NCBI GenBank assembly: GCA_031256015.1
Contig: JAIRRK010000128.1
Location: 1 to 6,609, forward strand
DNA: 6,609 nucleotides
Reading direction: 5' to 3'
From: Dysgonamonadaceae bacterium
GTDB taxonomy: Bacteria; Bacteroidota; Bacteroidia; Bacteroidales; Azobacteroidaceae
Shown here in pieces: positions 1 to 6,609 of the stretch (the first letter of the stretch is position 1; each line of letters begins with the position of its first letter). Below the pieces are notes generated by a model. It saw only the letters and a program-made list of their open reading frames with translations. It ran no database searches and was not told the DNA's origin. The position numbers were made by a program, and so were the translations under genes.

Positions 1-2087
1 CGGGAGTTGATATGTGTCCATATATCAATAATCTGATTGTAACGTTCATTAAAGGTGATGATACCCATATTGTAGTTACTCATTATCTGTTCCACTTCGT
101 TATATCCTTCCTGTACAAGCGTTTCTTTTTCTTTCGGAATAATAATATCTTCCAGATTGAACGATAACCCACCTCTGAACGCCATTGTGTAACCCAGGTT
201 TTTAATATCATCCAAGAATTGAGCTGTTCGCGCCACGCCACAGACTTTAATCACTCTACCGATAATATCCCGCAATGATTTTTTAGACAATTCTTCATTG
301 ACATATCCTACTTCTTTCGGAACAAACTCATTCACCATCACTCGCCCCACAGAAGTTTCAATGTTGTGATTAATCGGATTTCCTTCCTTGTCCACATCAG
401 CTACATATATTTGAATTGGAGCATGAATATCCACCTTTCCTTCATTATAAGCAATAACAGCTTCTTCCGGACCATAGAATTTCAATTCGGATCCCTTAGC
501 GCCTTTACGAAGTTTGGTAATATAAAATAATCCTAAAACCATGTCTTGAGAAGGAACGGTAATCGGCGCTCCATTCGCAGGATTTAATATATTGTGAGAA
601 GCCAACATCAACATTTGCGCTTCCAAAATAGCTTCATTTCCCAAAGGAAGATGAACAGCCATCTGGTCGCCATCGAAGTCGGCATTAAATGCCGTACACG
701 AGAGCGGATGCAACTGAATTGCTTTTCCTTCAATCAATTTAGGCTGAAAAGCTTGGATTCCCAAACGATGCAACGTTGGAGCACGGTTCAACAATACAGG
801 ATGACCTTTCATCACATATTCCAAAATATCCCAAACAACAGGTTCTTTGCGGTCAACAATTTTCTTTGCGGATTTAACCGTTTTAACAATACCGCGATCA
901 ATCAATTTGCGGATGATAAACGGTTTGTAAAGCTCTGCAGCCATATTTTTGGGGATACCACATTCATGCATTTTCAATTCAGGGCCCACAACGATAACCG
1001 AACGGGCCGAGTAATCCACCCGTTTACCCAACAAGTTTTGACGAAAACGACCTTGTTTTCCTTTCAAACTATCGGATAAAGACTTTAAAGGTCGATTGGC
1101 GTCGGTCTTAACGGCACTGGATTTGCGGGAATTATCAAATAAAGAATCGACTGATTCTTGAAGCATCCGTTTTTCATTTCGCAGAATCACTTCCGGCGCT
1201 TTTATGTCAATAAGCCTTTTCAACCGATTGTTGCGAATAATTACACGACGATATAAATCGTTCAAGTCTGAAGTAGCAAACCGCCCACCATCTAACGGAA
1301 CCAAAGGCCGTAACTCAGGCGGAATCACGGGGACTACTTTTACAATCATCCATTCCGGGCGATTTCTACTTTTCGACATCCGGAAAGACTCTACAACTTG
1401 CAAGCGTTTTAATGCTTCATTTTTTCTTTGCTGAGAAGCATCGTTACTGGCTTTATGACGCAACTCATAAGAAAGTGCATCTAAATCCAATCGCACCAAG
1501 AGGTCATAGATCCCTTCTGCACCCATTTTGGCAACGAATTTACTCGGATCTGCATCATCTAACTGCTGATTACCGGCAGGAAGATTATCCAATACTTCCA
1601 AATATTCTTCTTCCGAAAGTAAATCGCAAGTATTTTTTTCTTGAACAACTCCCGGCTGGATAACTACATAACGTTCGTAATAGATAACAGAATCCAACTT
1701 TTTAGTCGGCAATCCCAATAAATAACCTATTTTGTTCGGTAATGAGCGAAAGTACCATATATGAGCTACCGGAACTACCAAATGAATATGCCCCATGCGT
1801 TCGCGGCGGACTTTTTTCTCTGTAACTTCTACACCGCAACGGTCACAAATGATTCCCTTATAGCGGATTCGCTTGTATTTGCCGCAATGACACTCGTAAT
1901 CCTTTACTGGACCAAAAATACGTTCGCAGAACAAACCATCACGTTCCGGCTTATACGTGCGGTAATTGATTGTCTCGGGTTTCAAAACTTCTCCACTGGA
2001 TTGTGCCGAAATTTCATCAGGCGATGCTAATCCGATAGATATTTTCGTAAAACTATTTTTTGCCTTATTTTCTTTTCTGAAAGCCAT
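1..2087 (-). CDS. rpoC: DNA-directed RNA polymerase subunit beta' (RpoC), N-terminal 695 residues, runs off the left edge
   Basis: This is the beta' subunit of RNA polymerase, which carries the catalytic magnesium site for RNA synthesis. Translating the minus strand by hand from the ATG at 2085-2087 gives [20 protein letters not shown] and an open frame to base 1 (695 full codons plus two bases). Visible landmarks are the zinc ribbon (Cys66, Cys68, Cys81, Cys84), the clamp/switch segment around [10 protein letters not shown] (V357-S363), [10 protein letters not shown] (from N434), and the catalytic loop [12 protein letters not shown] with metal-binding Asp470, Asp472 and Asp474 (666-686). Spacing follows E. 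coli beta' with an offset of -4 at the zinc ribbon and +10 at the catalytic loop. The bridge helix, trigger loop and C-terminal half lie outside the window; family members in Bacteroidota are roughly 1400 residues, so about half is present. The start is the first ATG after an in-frame stop at 2103-2105. No Shine-Dalgarno sequence is visible. It lies 97 bases after rpoB and is presumably cotranscribed with it. No frameshift or internal stop was seen. Confidence 0.98.
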   Translation of the reverse strand, partial: MAFRKENKAKNSFTKISIGLASPDEISAQSSGEVLKPETINYRTYKPERDGLFCERIFGPVKDYECHCGKYKRIRYKGIICDRCGVEVTEKKVRRERMGHIHLVVPVAHIWYFRSLPNKIGYLLGLPTKKLDSVIYYERYVVIQPGVVQEKNTCDLLSEEEYLEVLDNLPAGNQQLDDADPSKFVAKMGAEGIYDLLVRLDLDALSYELRHKASNDASQQRKNEALKRLQVVESFRMSKSRNRPEWMIVKVVPVIPPELRPLVPLDGGRFATSDLNDLYRRVIIRNNRLKRLIDIKAPEVILRNEKRMLQESVDSLFDNSRKSSAVKTDANRPLKSLSDSLKGKQGRFRQNLLGKRVDYSARSVIVVGPELKMHECGIPKNMAAELYKPFIIRKLIDRGIVKTVKSAKKIVDRKEPVVWDILEYVMKGHPVLLNRAPTLHRLGIQAFQPKLIEGKAIQLHPLSCTAFNADFDGDQMAVHLPLGNEAILEAQMLMLASHNILNPANGAPITVPSQDMVLGLFYITKLRKGAKGSELKFYGPEEAVIAYNEGKVDIHAPIQIYVADVDKEGNPINHNIETSVGRVMVNEFVPKEVGYVNEELSKKSLRDIIGRVIKVCGVARTAQFLDDIKNLGYTMAFRGGLSFNLEDIIIPKEKETLVQEGYNEVEQIMSNYNMGIITFNERYNQIIDIWTHINS

Positions 2088-2093
2088 AATGCA

Positions 2094-2149
2094 AATTATG
2101 AATTATAAATTATGAATTATGAGTTATAAGTTATGAATCATACGCTATG
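2094..2149. repeat. Tandem array of eight imperfect AATTATG heptads in the rpoB-rpoC spacer
   Basis: Read on the plus strand, 56 bases divide into eight consecutive 7-base units. Three are exact AATTATG (2094-2100, 2108-2114, 2115-2121). The others are AATTATA (2101-2107), AGTTATA (2122-2128), AGTTATG (2129-2135), AATCATA (2136-2142) and a degenerate CGCTATG (2143-2149). Divergence increases away from rpoC. The array ends six bases before the rpoC start codon, so in the mRNA it forms the region immediately upstream of rpoC translation. It encodes no plausible peptide. I recall similar AATTATGA-type strings in intergenic regions of other Bacteroidota, which would make it a copy of a dispersed simple repeat, but that is unverified memory. 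Confidence 0.85.
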
Positions 2150-2187
2150 AAAAACACATATTCTGTACAATTCATAACTCATAATTA
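2115..2187 (-). repeat. Inverted heptad repeat across the rpoB-rpoC spacer, possible mRNA hairpin
   Basis: Two heptads on the coding (minus) strand, AATTATG (2180-2186) and AGTTATG (2173-2179), face the eight plus-strand heptads at the rpoC end. Perfect complementary arms include 2115-2127 with 2174-2186 (13 bp) and, in another register, 2129-2138 with 2170-2179 (10 bp, 31-base loop). Allowing a 7-base bulge, the second register extends by pairing 2115-2121 with 2180-2186. Several registers compete because the arms are repetitive. The arms are almost all A-T, so stability is modest, and no T-tract follows, so this does not look like a standard terminator. The outer arm takes in the rpoB stop codon (2185-2187). 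A role in RNA processing, mRNA stability or spacing between the two cistrons is possible but inferred. Confidence 0.65.
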
Positions 2188-5100
2188 CTCTAAAGTAATA
2201 TTCAATGCTAAACCTCTCATTTCATGTAGTAACACATTCAGTGATTCGGGAATACCCGGAACAGGCATCGGATCGCCTTTCACGATTGCCTCATAAGCTT
2301 TGGCTCTCCCTACTACATCGTCCGATTTAATGGTAAGTACTTCTTGGAGAATAAAAGATGCACCGAACGCTTCCAGCGCCCAAACTTCCATTTCTCCGAA
2401 TCGCTGCCCTCCAAATTGAGCTTTACCGCCCAATGGCTGTTGGGTAATCAAAGAATACGGACCAATAGAACGTGCATGCATTTTATCATCGACCATGTGT
2501 CCTAATTTCAGCATATAAATTACACCTACGGTAGCAGGTTGGTCAAAACGCTCGCCGGTTCCTCCATCGTAAAGATATGTTTTTCCGTAACGAGGAAGAC
2601 CAGCCCGATCTGTCCACTGATTTAAATCGTTCAACGAAACTCCATCAAAAATAGGAGTAGCAAATTTCACATTCAAACTTTTACCAGCCCAACCTAAAAC
2701 AGTTTCAAATATCTGCCCTAAGTTCATACGGGAAGGCACTCCTAACGGATTCAAAACAATATCGACAATCGTTCCGTCATCTAAAAACGGCATATCTTCG
2801 TCTCTTACAATTTTAGAAACAATCCCTTTGTTTCCATGGCGACCGGCCATTTTATCGCCGACTTGTAATTTGCGCTTCTTCGCAATGTACACTTTTGCCA
2901 TTTGAATAATACCCGTTGGCAGTTCATCTCCGATTGTATAATCAAACTTTTGACGCCTTAATTCTGCATCTAATTCTTTATATTTTTTCAGGAAATTAAC
3001 AATCAGATCACGAACCAGATCATTCTTCAGAGGATCTACTGTCCATTTGGAGACTTGAACCGATGCATAATCTATCTTATTTAAATCTTCCCTTATGAAT
3101 TTCGCGCCTTTAGGTATCAATTCGATACCCATAAAATCCTTTACGCCTTGGGATGCTTTTCCTTCAGTAAGCGTCAAGAGTTTATCAATCAGAATCGTTT
3201 TTAGTGTGTTCACCTTTTCATCAAATTCATCGTCCAATTGAGGGAGTCTAGCTTTGTTACTCAATCGTGATTTGCCGCTTCCTTTTTTAGCGGCTTTGGA
3301 AAACAGATTTCTTCCGATAACAACTCCCCGCAGCGAAGGCGAGGCTTTCAAAGAAGCATCTTTCACATCGCCTGCTTTTTCTCCAAAAATAGCGCGAAGC
3401 AATTTTTCTTCCGGTGACGGATCGGACTCCCCTTTTGGGGTAATTTTACCAATCAATATATCTCCCGGTTCTATTCTGGCTCCTAAACGAATAATACCGT
3501 TTTCGTCCAAATCTTTTGTAGCTTCTTCACTCACATTTGGAATATCATTTGTTAATTCTTCTACTCCTCGTTTCGTTTCGCGAACTTCCAAAATGTATTC
3601 ATCTACGTGGACAGAGGTGAAAATATCTTCTCTTACTACACGCTCGCTAATTACAATAGCATCTTCGAAATTATAGCCTTTCCATGGCATAAACGCCACT
3701 TTCAAATTTTTACCTAATGCTAATTCACCGTTTTCAGTGGAATAACCTTCCGTCAAAATCTGATTTTTTTCCACTCGATCTCCTTTCCGGATAATAGGAC
3801 GCAAATCGATCGTTGTATTTTGATTGGTCTTTCTAAATTTCGGGATAAGATAAGATTTAACACCGGATTCGAAACTTACAAAATCTTCTTCTTCCGTCCG
3901 ATCGTATTTGATGTCAATTCGTGTCGCATCTACATAAACAATTTCGCCCGGTCCCTCGGCCGTGATCTGTGTACGAGAATCTCTAATCAATTGATCTTCC
4001 AGACCAGTGCCAACAATCGGCGCTTCTGGAAGTAACAACGGAACGGCTTGCCGCATCATGTTGGAACCCATCAAAGCACGGTTTGCGTCATCGTGTTCCA
4101 GAAACGGAATCAACGAAGCGGCTATCGAAGCGATTTGAGTAGGCGAAACGTCCATCAATTCTACTTCTTCTGGACCAACAATTGGATAATCCGCATCTTG
4201 ACGCGATTTTATACGTTTATTGATAAAGGTTCCATTATCATTTAATGGTGCATTTCCTTGGGCAATAATTTTCGCTTCTTCTTCTTCCGCAGTCAGATAA
4301 ACGATTCCTGCAGAAGAAAGATTGACTTTTGCATCGTTGACTTTACGGTATGGCGTTTCAATAAATCCCAAATCATTGATTTTCGCATATACACAAAGTG
4401 AAGAAATCAAACCGATATTCGGGCCTTCCGGCGTTTCAATCGGACACAGACGGCCATAATGTGTATAATGCACGTCGCGAACCTCAAATCCAGCACGTTC
4501 ACGCGACAGACCTCCGGGACCTAAAGCCGACATACGGCGTTTATGGGTAATTTCCGCCAAAGGGTTGGTTTGATCCATGAACTGTGATAAAGCATTTGTT
4601 CCAAAAAAGGTATTGACAACGGAAGAAATCGTCTTCGCATTAATCAAATCTATTGGCGTAAACACTTCATTGTCACGCACATTCATGCGTTCACGAATCG
4701 TGCGCGCCATACGTGCCAAACCGATACCGAACTGATTGTATAACTGTTCGCCAACGGTACGGACACGACGATTGCTTAAATGGTCAATATCGTCCACATT
4801 GGCTTTTGAATTAATAAGTTCTATCAAATATTTGATAATTTCAATGATGTCTTCTTTCGTAAGAACTTTCACATCAATAGAAGTTGCCAAATTCAATTTT
4901 TTATTGATCCGGTAGCGTCCCACTTCACCCAGATCGTATCGTTTTTCTGAGAAAAACAAGTTCTGAATCACTTCCCTTGCACTAGCATCATCAGCCGGAT
5001 CCGCATTACGAAGTTGACGATAGATGTATACAACCGCATCTCGTTCCGAATTACTTGGATCTTTTTGCAAAGTATTGTATATAATAGCATAGTCAGAGAG

Positions 5101-6006
5101 ATTTTGATCTTCGCGATGCAATAAAACAGTTTGAACACTAGATTCCAGAATGGCTTCAACATGACTCGATTCAATAATTACTTCACGATCAATTAAAACC
5201 TCGTTCCGTTCAATAGAGACCACTTCACCCGTATCTTCATCTACAAAATCTTCCACCCACGTTTTCAATACACGAGCCGCCAATTTTCGTCCAATCGCTT
5301 TCGTGAGATTGGTTTTATTCACTCTAACTTCTTCAGCCAGATTGAATATTTCCAAAATATCCTTATCACTTTCAAATCCAATCGCTCTTAAAAGTGTCGT
5401 AACAGGCAATTTCTTTTTACGGTCGATATAAGCATACATTACATTATTTATATCGGTTGCAAATTCAATCCAAGAACCTTTGAAAGGAATAATCCGGGCT
5501 GAATACAATTTTGTTCCGTTAGAATGTAAACTTTGACCGAAAAAAACACCGGGGGAACGATGTAATTGTGATACAACAACACGCTCGGCCCCATTAATCA
5601 CGAAAGTTCCTTTTTCAGTCATGTAAGGAATCGGACCTAAATATACATCTTGAATCACGGTATCAAAGTCTTCGTGATCCGGGTCTGTACAATAAAGTTT
5701 TAATTTAGCCTTTAGAGGAACGCTATAAGTCAACCCGCGCTCAATACACTCGTCAATCGTATAGCGAGGCGGATCAATAAAATAATCTAAAAACTCAAGA
5801 ACAAAATTATTACGTGTATCTGCGATTGGAAAATTTTCGGCAAATACTTTATACAAGCCCTCATTTTTTCTCTTTTCAGGAGGAGTATCTAACTGTAAAA
5901 AGTCTTGAAACGACTTTAATTGTACTTCAAGGAAATCCGGATATTCGAAGGGATTTTTGATCGAAGCAAAATTTATTCTTTGATTGTTATTTATTATAGA
6001 AGACAT
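2185..6006 (-). CDS. rpoB: DNA-directed RNA polymerase subunit beta (RpoB), complete
   Basis: This is the beta subunit of RNA polymerase, which with beta' forms the active-site cleft and is the rifampicin target. The product is 1273 residues, typical for Bacteroidota and shorter than E. coli (1342). Landmarks in order: protrusion and lobe regions in the N-terminal 450 residues; rifampicin region around LSQFMDQ to SALGPGGL (473-500); [12 protein letters not shown] (523-534); [15 protein letters not shown] with E781-D782; [12 protein letters not shown] with active-site Lys1052 and Lys1060; then the clamp/anchor end, [21 protein letters not shown] (1195-1215 approximately), closing in LALNITLE. 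Against E. coli, the region between the FED motif and the catalytic lysines is about 19 residues longer, while the segment after the second lysine is about 56 shorter, mainly because an insertion after the ETHLG-like motif is absent. The ATG at 6004-6006 directly follows an in-frame TAA (6007-6009), which fixes the start; no Shine-Dalgarno sequence is seen. The TAA stop at 2185-2187 overlaps the spacer heptad repeat. Rifampicin-contact residues look wild type. Confidence 0.99.
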   Translation of the reverse strand: MSSIINNNQRINFASIKNPFEYPDFLEVQLKSFQDFLQLDTPPEKRKNEGLYKVFAENFPIADTRNNFVLEFLDYFIDPPRYTIDECIERGLTYSVPLKAKLKLYCTDPDHEDFDTVIQDVYLGPIPYMTEKGTFVINGAERVVVSQLHRSPGVFFGQSLHSNGTKLYSARIIPFKGSWIEFATDINNVMYAYIDRKKKLPVTTLLRAIGFESDKDILEIFNLAEEVRVNKTNLTKAIGRKLAARVLKTWVEDFVDEDTGEVVSIERNEVLIDREVIIESSHVEAILESSVQTVLLHREDQNLSDYAIIYNTLQKDPSNSERDAVVYIYRQLRNADPADDASAREVIQNLFFSEKRYDLGEVGRYRINKKLNLATSIDVKVLTKEDIIEIIKYLIELINSKANVDDIDHLSNRRVRTVGEQLYNQFGIGLARMARTIRERMNVRDNEVFTPIDLINAKTISSVVNTFFGTNALSQFMDQTNPLAEITHKRRMSALGPGGLSRERAGFEVRDVHYTHYGRLCPIETPEGPNIGLISSLCVYAKINDLGFIETPYRKVNDAKVNLSSAGIVYLTAEEEEAKIIAQGNAPLNDNGTFINKRIKSRQDADYPIVGPEEVELMDVSPTQIASIAASLIPFLEHDDANRALMGSNMMRQAVPLLLPEAPIVGTGLEDQLIRDSRTQITAEGPGEIVYVDATRIDIKYDRTEEEDFVSFESGVKSYLIPKFRKTNQNTTIDLRPIIRKGDRVEKNQILTEGYSTENGELALGKNLKVAFMPWKGYNFEDAIVISERVVREDIFTSVHVDEYILEVRETKRGVEELTNDIPNVSEEATKDLDENGIIRLGARIEPGDILIGKITPKGESDPSPEEKLLRAIFGEKAGDVKDASLKASPSLRGVVIGRNLFSKAAKKGSGKSRLSNKARLPQLDDEFDEKVNTLKTILIDKLLTLTEGKASQGVKDFMGIELIPKGAKFIREDLNKIDYASVQVSKWTVDPLKNDLVRDLIVNFLKKYKELDAELRRQKFDYTIGDELPTGIIQMAKVYIAKKRKLQVGDKMAGRHGNKGIVSKIVRDEDMPFLDDGTIVDIVLNPLGVPSRMNLGQIFETVLGWAGKSLNVKFATPIFDGVSLNDLNQWTDRAGLPRYGKTYLYDGGTGERFDQPATVGVIYMLKLGHMVDDKMHARSIGPYSLITQQPLGGKAQFGGQRFGEMEVWALEAFGASFILQEVLTIKSDDVVGRAKAYEAIVKGDPMPVPGIPESLNVLLHEMRGLALNITLE

Positions 6007-6132
6007 TTATTGCGAAATTTGGAACTCAATTATATTAAATCAAATGAAAGAAATGAAGACAATGAAAAAACATTTATTTTAACTTTTCTATTTATTTCAT
6101 TTCACTTTTCCATTTTTTATATAGTAATACGC
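6007..6132 (-). other. rpoB leader: AT-rich, low-complexity, non-coding
   Basis: These 126 bases lie between the rplL-proximal hairpin and the rpoB start codon. On the coding strand they are first purine-rich and then pyrimidine-rich. There is no gene, no Shine-Dalgarno sequence before rpoB, and no convincing Bacteroidota promoter. The best -7-like match, TATAATTG, lies about 20 bases before the ATG but has no TTG at the right distance upstream. I interpret the stretch as the 5' leader of transcripts that read through the upstream hairpin. Confidence 0.6.
6044..6070. repeat. Three imperfect 9-base direct repeats (ATGAAnnnn) in the rpoB leader
   Basis: On the plus strand three consecutive 9-base units begin with ATGAA: ATGAAAGAA (6044-6052), ATGAAGACA (6053-6061) and ATGAAAAAA (6062-6070). 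An 8-base piece, GAAATGAA (6050-6057), has its exact complement TTCATTTC at 6096-6103, so a weak hairpin is possible. Such matches arise easily in low-complexity purine/pyrimidine tracts, so this may be chance. Confidence 0.35.
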
Positions 6133-6170
6133 AAAAAGGCTAAGAATCTCCTTCGTGAAGATTCTTAACC
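6133..6170 (-). terminator. Intrinsic terminator or attenuator between rplL and rpoB
   Basis: On the minus strand, GGTTAAGAATCT (6159-6170) pairs with AGATTCTTAGCC (6138-6149). This gives a 12-bp stem with one G-T wobble and a 9-base loop, TCACGAAGG, and a T5 run follows directly (6133-6137). The structure begins 22 bases after the rplL stop. It has the layout of a Rho-independent terminator, but the T-tract is short and is broken by GCG, and rpoB follows 126 bases later. Partial termination is therefore more likely than a full stop. In E. coli a partial terminator in the rplL-rpoB spacer sets the excess of ribosomal proteins over polymerase subunits; an equivalent role here is inferred. In the plus direction the hairpin lacks a T-tract. 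Confidence 0.85.
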
Positions 6171-6192
6171 AAAGACTTTAATAGAGCAATCG

Positions 6193-6567
6193 TTACTTAA
6201 GCTCAACTTCAGCTCCTGCTTCTTCTAATGATTTTTTCAATGCTTCCGCCTCATCTTTAGATATGCCTTCTTTCAATGGAGCAGGGGCGCTGTCAACGAT
6301 GTCTTTTGCTTCTTTCAAACCAAGACCTGTTAATTCTTTCACTAATTTCACGATAGCTAATTTATTTGCACCTGCAGCTTTAAGAACTACATCAAAAGAT
6401 GTTTTTTCTTCAGCAACTTCGGCAGCAGCGACAGGGCCTGCGGCAACAGCAACCGCTGCAGCAGCAGGTTCAATTCCATATTCTGATTTAAGAATCTCAG
6501 CAAGTTCATTTACTTCCTTTACGGTCAAGTTTACTAATTGTTCAGCAAAAACTTTCAAATCTGCCAT
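6193..6567 (-). CDS. rplL: 50S ribosomal protein L7/L12 (bL12), complete
   Basis: This is the multi-copy stalk protein of the large ribosomal subunit. It dimerises, binds L10 (rplJ product) and recruits translation GTPases such as EF-Tu and EF-G. The product is 124 residues (E. coli 120), acidic and alanine-rich. The N-terminal dimerisation and L10-binding helices span about residues 1-33, a flexible Ala/Val/Gly/Pro hinge about 34-53, and the globular C-terminal domain 54-124. The latter has [12 protein letters not shown] (58-69), the factor-binding helix with K69, L70, V73, K74 and K77 (the last is Arg73 in E. coli), and [12 protein letters not shown] (80-91), ending in [10 protein letters not shown]. 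The start is the only ATG at the conserved MADLK N-terminus. The frame stays open upstream to the window edge but offers no other ATG. A run of seven A residues, counting that of the ATG, replaces a Shine-Dalgarno sequence. A hairpin terminator follows 22 bases after the stop. Confidence 0.99.
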   Translation of the reverse strand: MADLKVFAEQLVNLTVKEVNELAEILKSEYGIEPAAAAVAVAAGPVAAAEVAEEKTSFDVVLKAAGANKLAIVKLVKELTGLGLKEAKDIVDSAPAPLKEGISKDEAEALKKSLEEAGAEVELK

Positions 6568-6609
6568 TTTTTTGTATAATTTAATTTGTTTAATAATTTC
6601 TTTAATTTT
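6568..6609 (-). other. AT-rich sequence upstream of rplL; end of rplJ not resolved
   Basis: These 42 bases are almost entirely A and T and lead into the rplL start codon. In this operon rplJ (ribosomal protein L10) normally lies directly upstream. One frame contains several TAA codons that could be its stop, but too little is present to recognise its C-terminus. The six A residues directly before the ATG are a typical start context in Bacteroidota. Confidence 0.5.

Noticed and set aside
594..1079. 161-codon plus-strand open frame
   Set aside because: It lies wholly antisense to rpoC's conserved catalytic region, and the translation has no recognisable domain. It is a shadow of the real gene.
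2094..2187. CRISPR array or transposon terminal repeats in the rpoB-rpoC spacer
   Set aside because: The units are contiguous 7-mers with no unique spacers, there are no cas or transposase genes, and no target-site duplication could be defined.
3254..3676. 140-codon plus-strand open frame
   Set aside because: It is antisense to rpoB within an intact conserved coding frame. Its Ser/Pro-rich composition is what reverse-reading of rpoB codons would give.
4968..5174. 68-codon minus-strand open frame inside rpoB
   Set aside because: It is in another frame of the same strand, entirely within conserved rpoB. There is no independent support.
6026..6033. TATAATTG on the minus strand as a Bacteroidota -7 promoter element for rpoB
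   Set aside because: It has one mismatch to TAnnTTTG, but the nearest upstream TTG is about 25 bases away rather than about 19. Such matches are common in AT-rich DNA.
5920..6168. 82-codon plus-strand open frame across the rpoB start and the rplL-rpoB spacer
   Set aside because: It overlaps the rpoB N-terminus, low-complexity AT-rich sequence and the terminator hairpin. The composition is Phe/Ile/Lys-rich as expected from AT-rich noise.
1..6609. A novel defence, mobile or accessory system
   Set aside because: All substantial coding capacity is accounted for by rpoC, rpoB and rplL, and the spacers are too short for additional genes.

Overview
The window is a stretch of the bacterial 'beta' ribosomal-protein/RNA-polymerase operon, all on the minus strand. 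In transcription order (right to left) it holds rplL (ribosomal protein L7/L12, complete), rpoB (RNA polymerase beta subunit, complete, 1273 codons) and the first 695 codons of rpoC (beta' subunit), which runs off the left edge. The expected upstream neighbour rplJ is not recognisable in the last 42 bases.

The organism is most likely a member of the Bacteroidota, probably Bacteroidales. This rests on the RpoB sequence: the N-terminus with VNFAS-like and [20 protein letters not shown] segments, the [20 protein letters not shown] version of the rifampicin region, and the overall length match what I remember of Bacteroides/Parabacteroides RpoB. The AT-rich start contexts without Shine-Dalgarno sequences fit that phylum too. 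I cannot name a genus from sequence alone.

Layout: 1-2087 is rpoC (partial). 2088-2184 is a 97-base, very AT-rich rpoB-rpoC spacer built largely from AATTATG-type heptads in tandem, with two heptads in the opposite orientation at the other end, so the spacer could fold on itself. 2185-6006 is rpoB. 6007-6192 is the rplL-rpoB spacer, with a strong hairpin plus T-tract just after rplL (a terminator or attenuator) and then a low-complexity AT-rich leader. 6193-6567 is rplL. 6568-6609 is AT-rich upstream DNA.

The genes work together as core expression machinery. L7/L12 recruits translation factors to the ribosome, while beta and beta' form the catalytic core of RNA polymerase. The hairpin between rplL and rpoB probably lowers polymerase expression relative to the ribosomal proteins.

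I found no mobile element, CRISPR array, RNA gene or accessory system. The coding content is ordinary housekeeping. The one thing that is not routine is the heptad repeat element filling the rpoB-rpoC spacer, which overlaps the rpoB stop codon and ends a few bases from the rpoC start.
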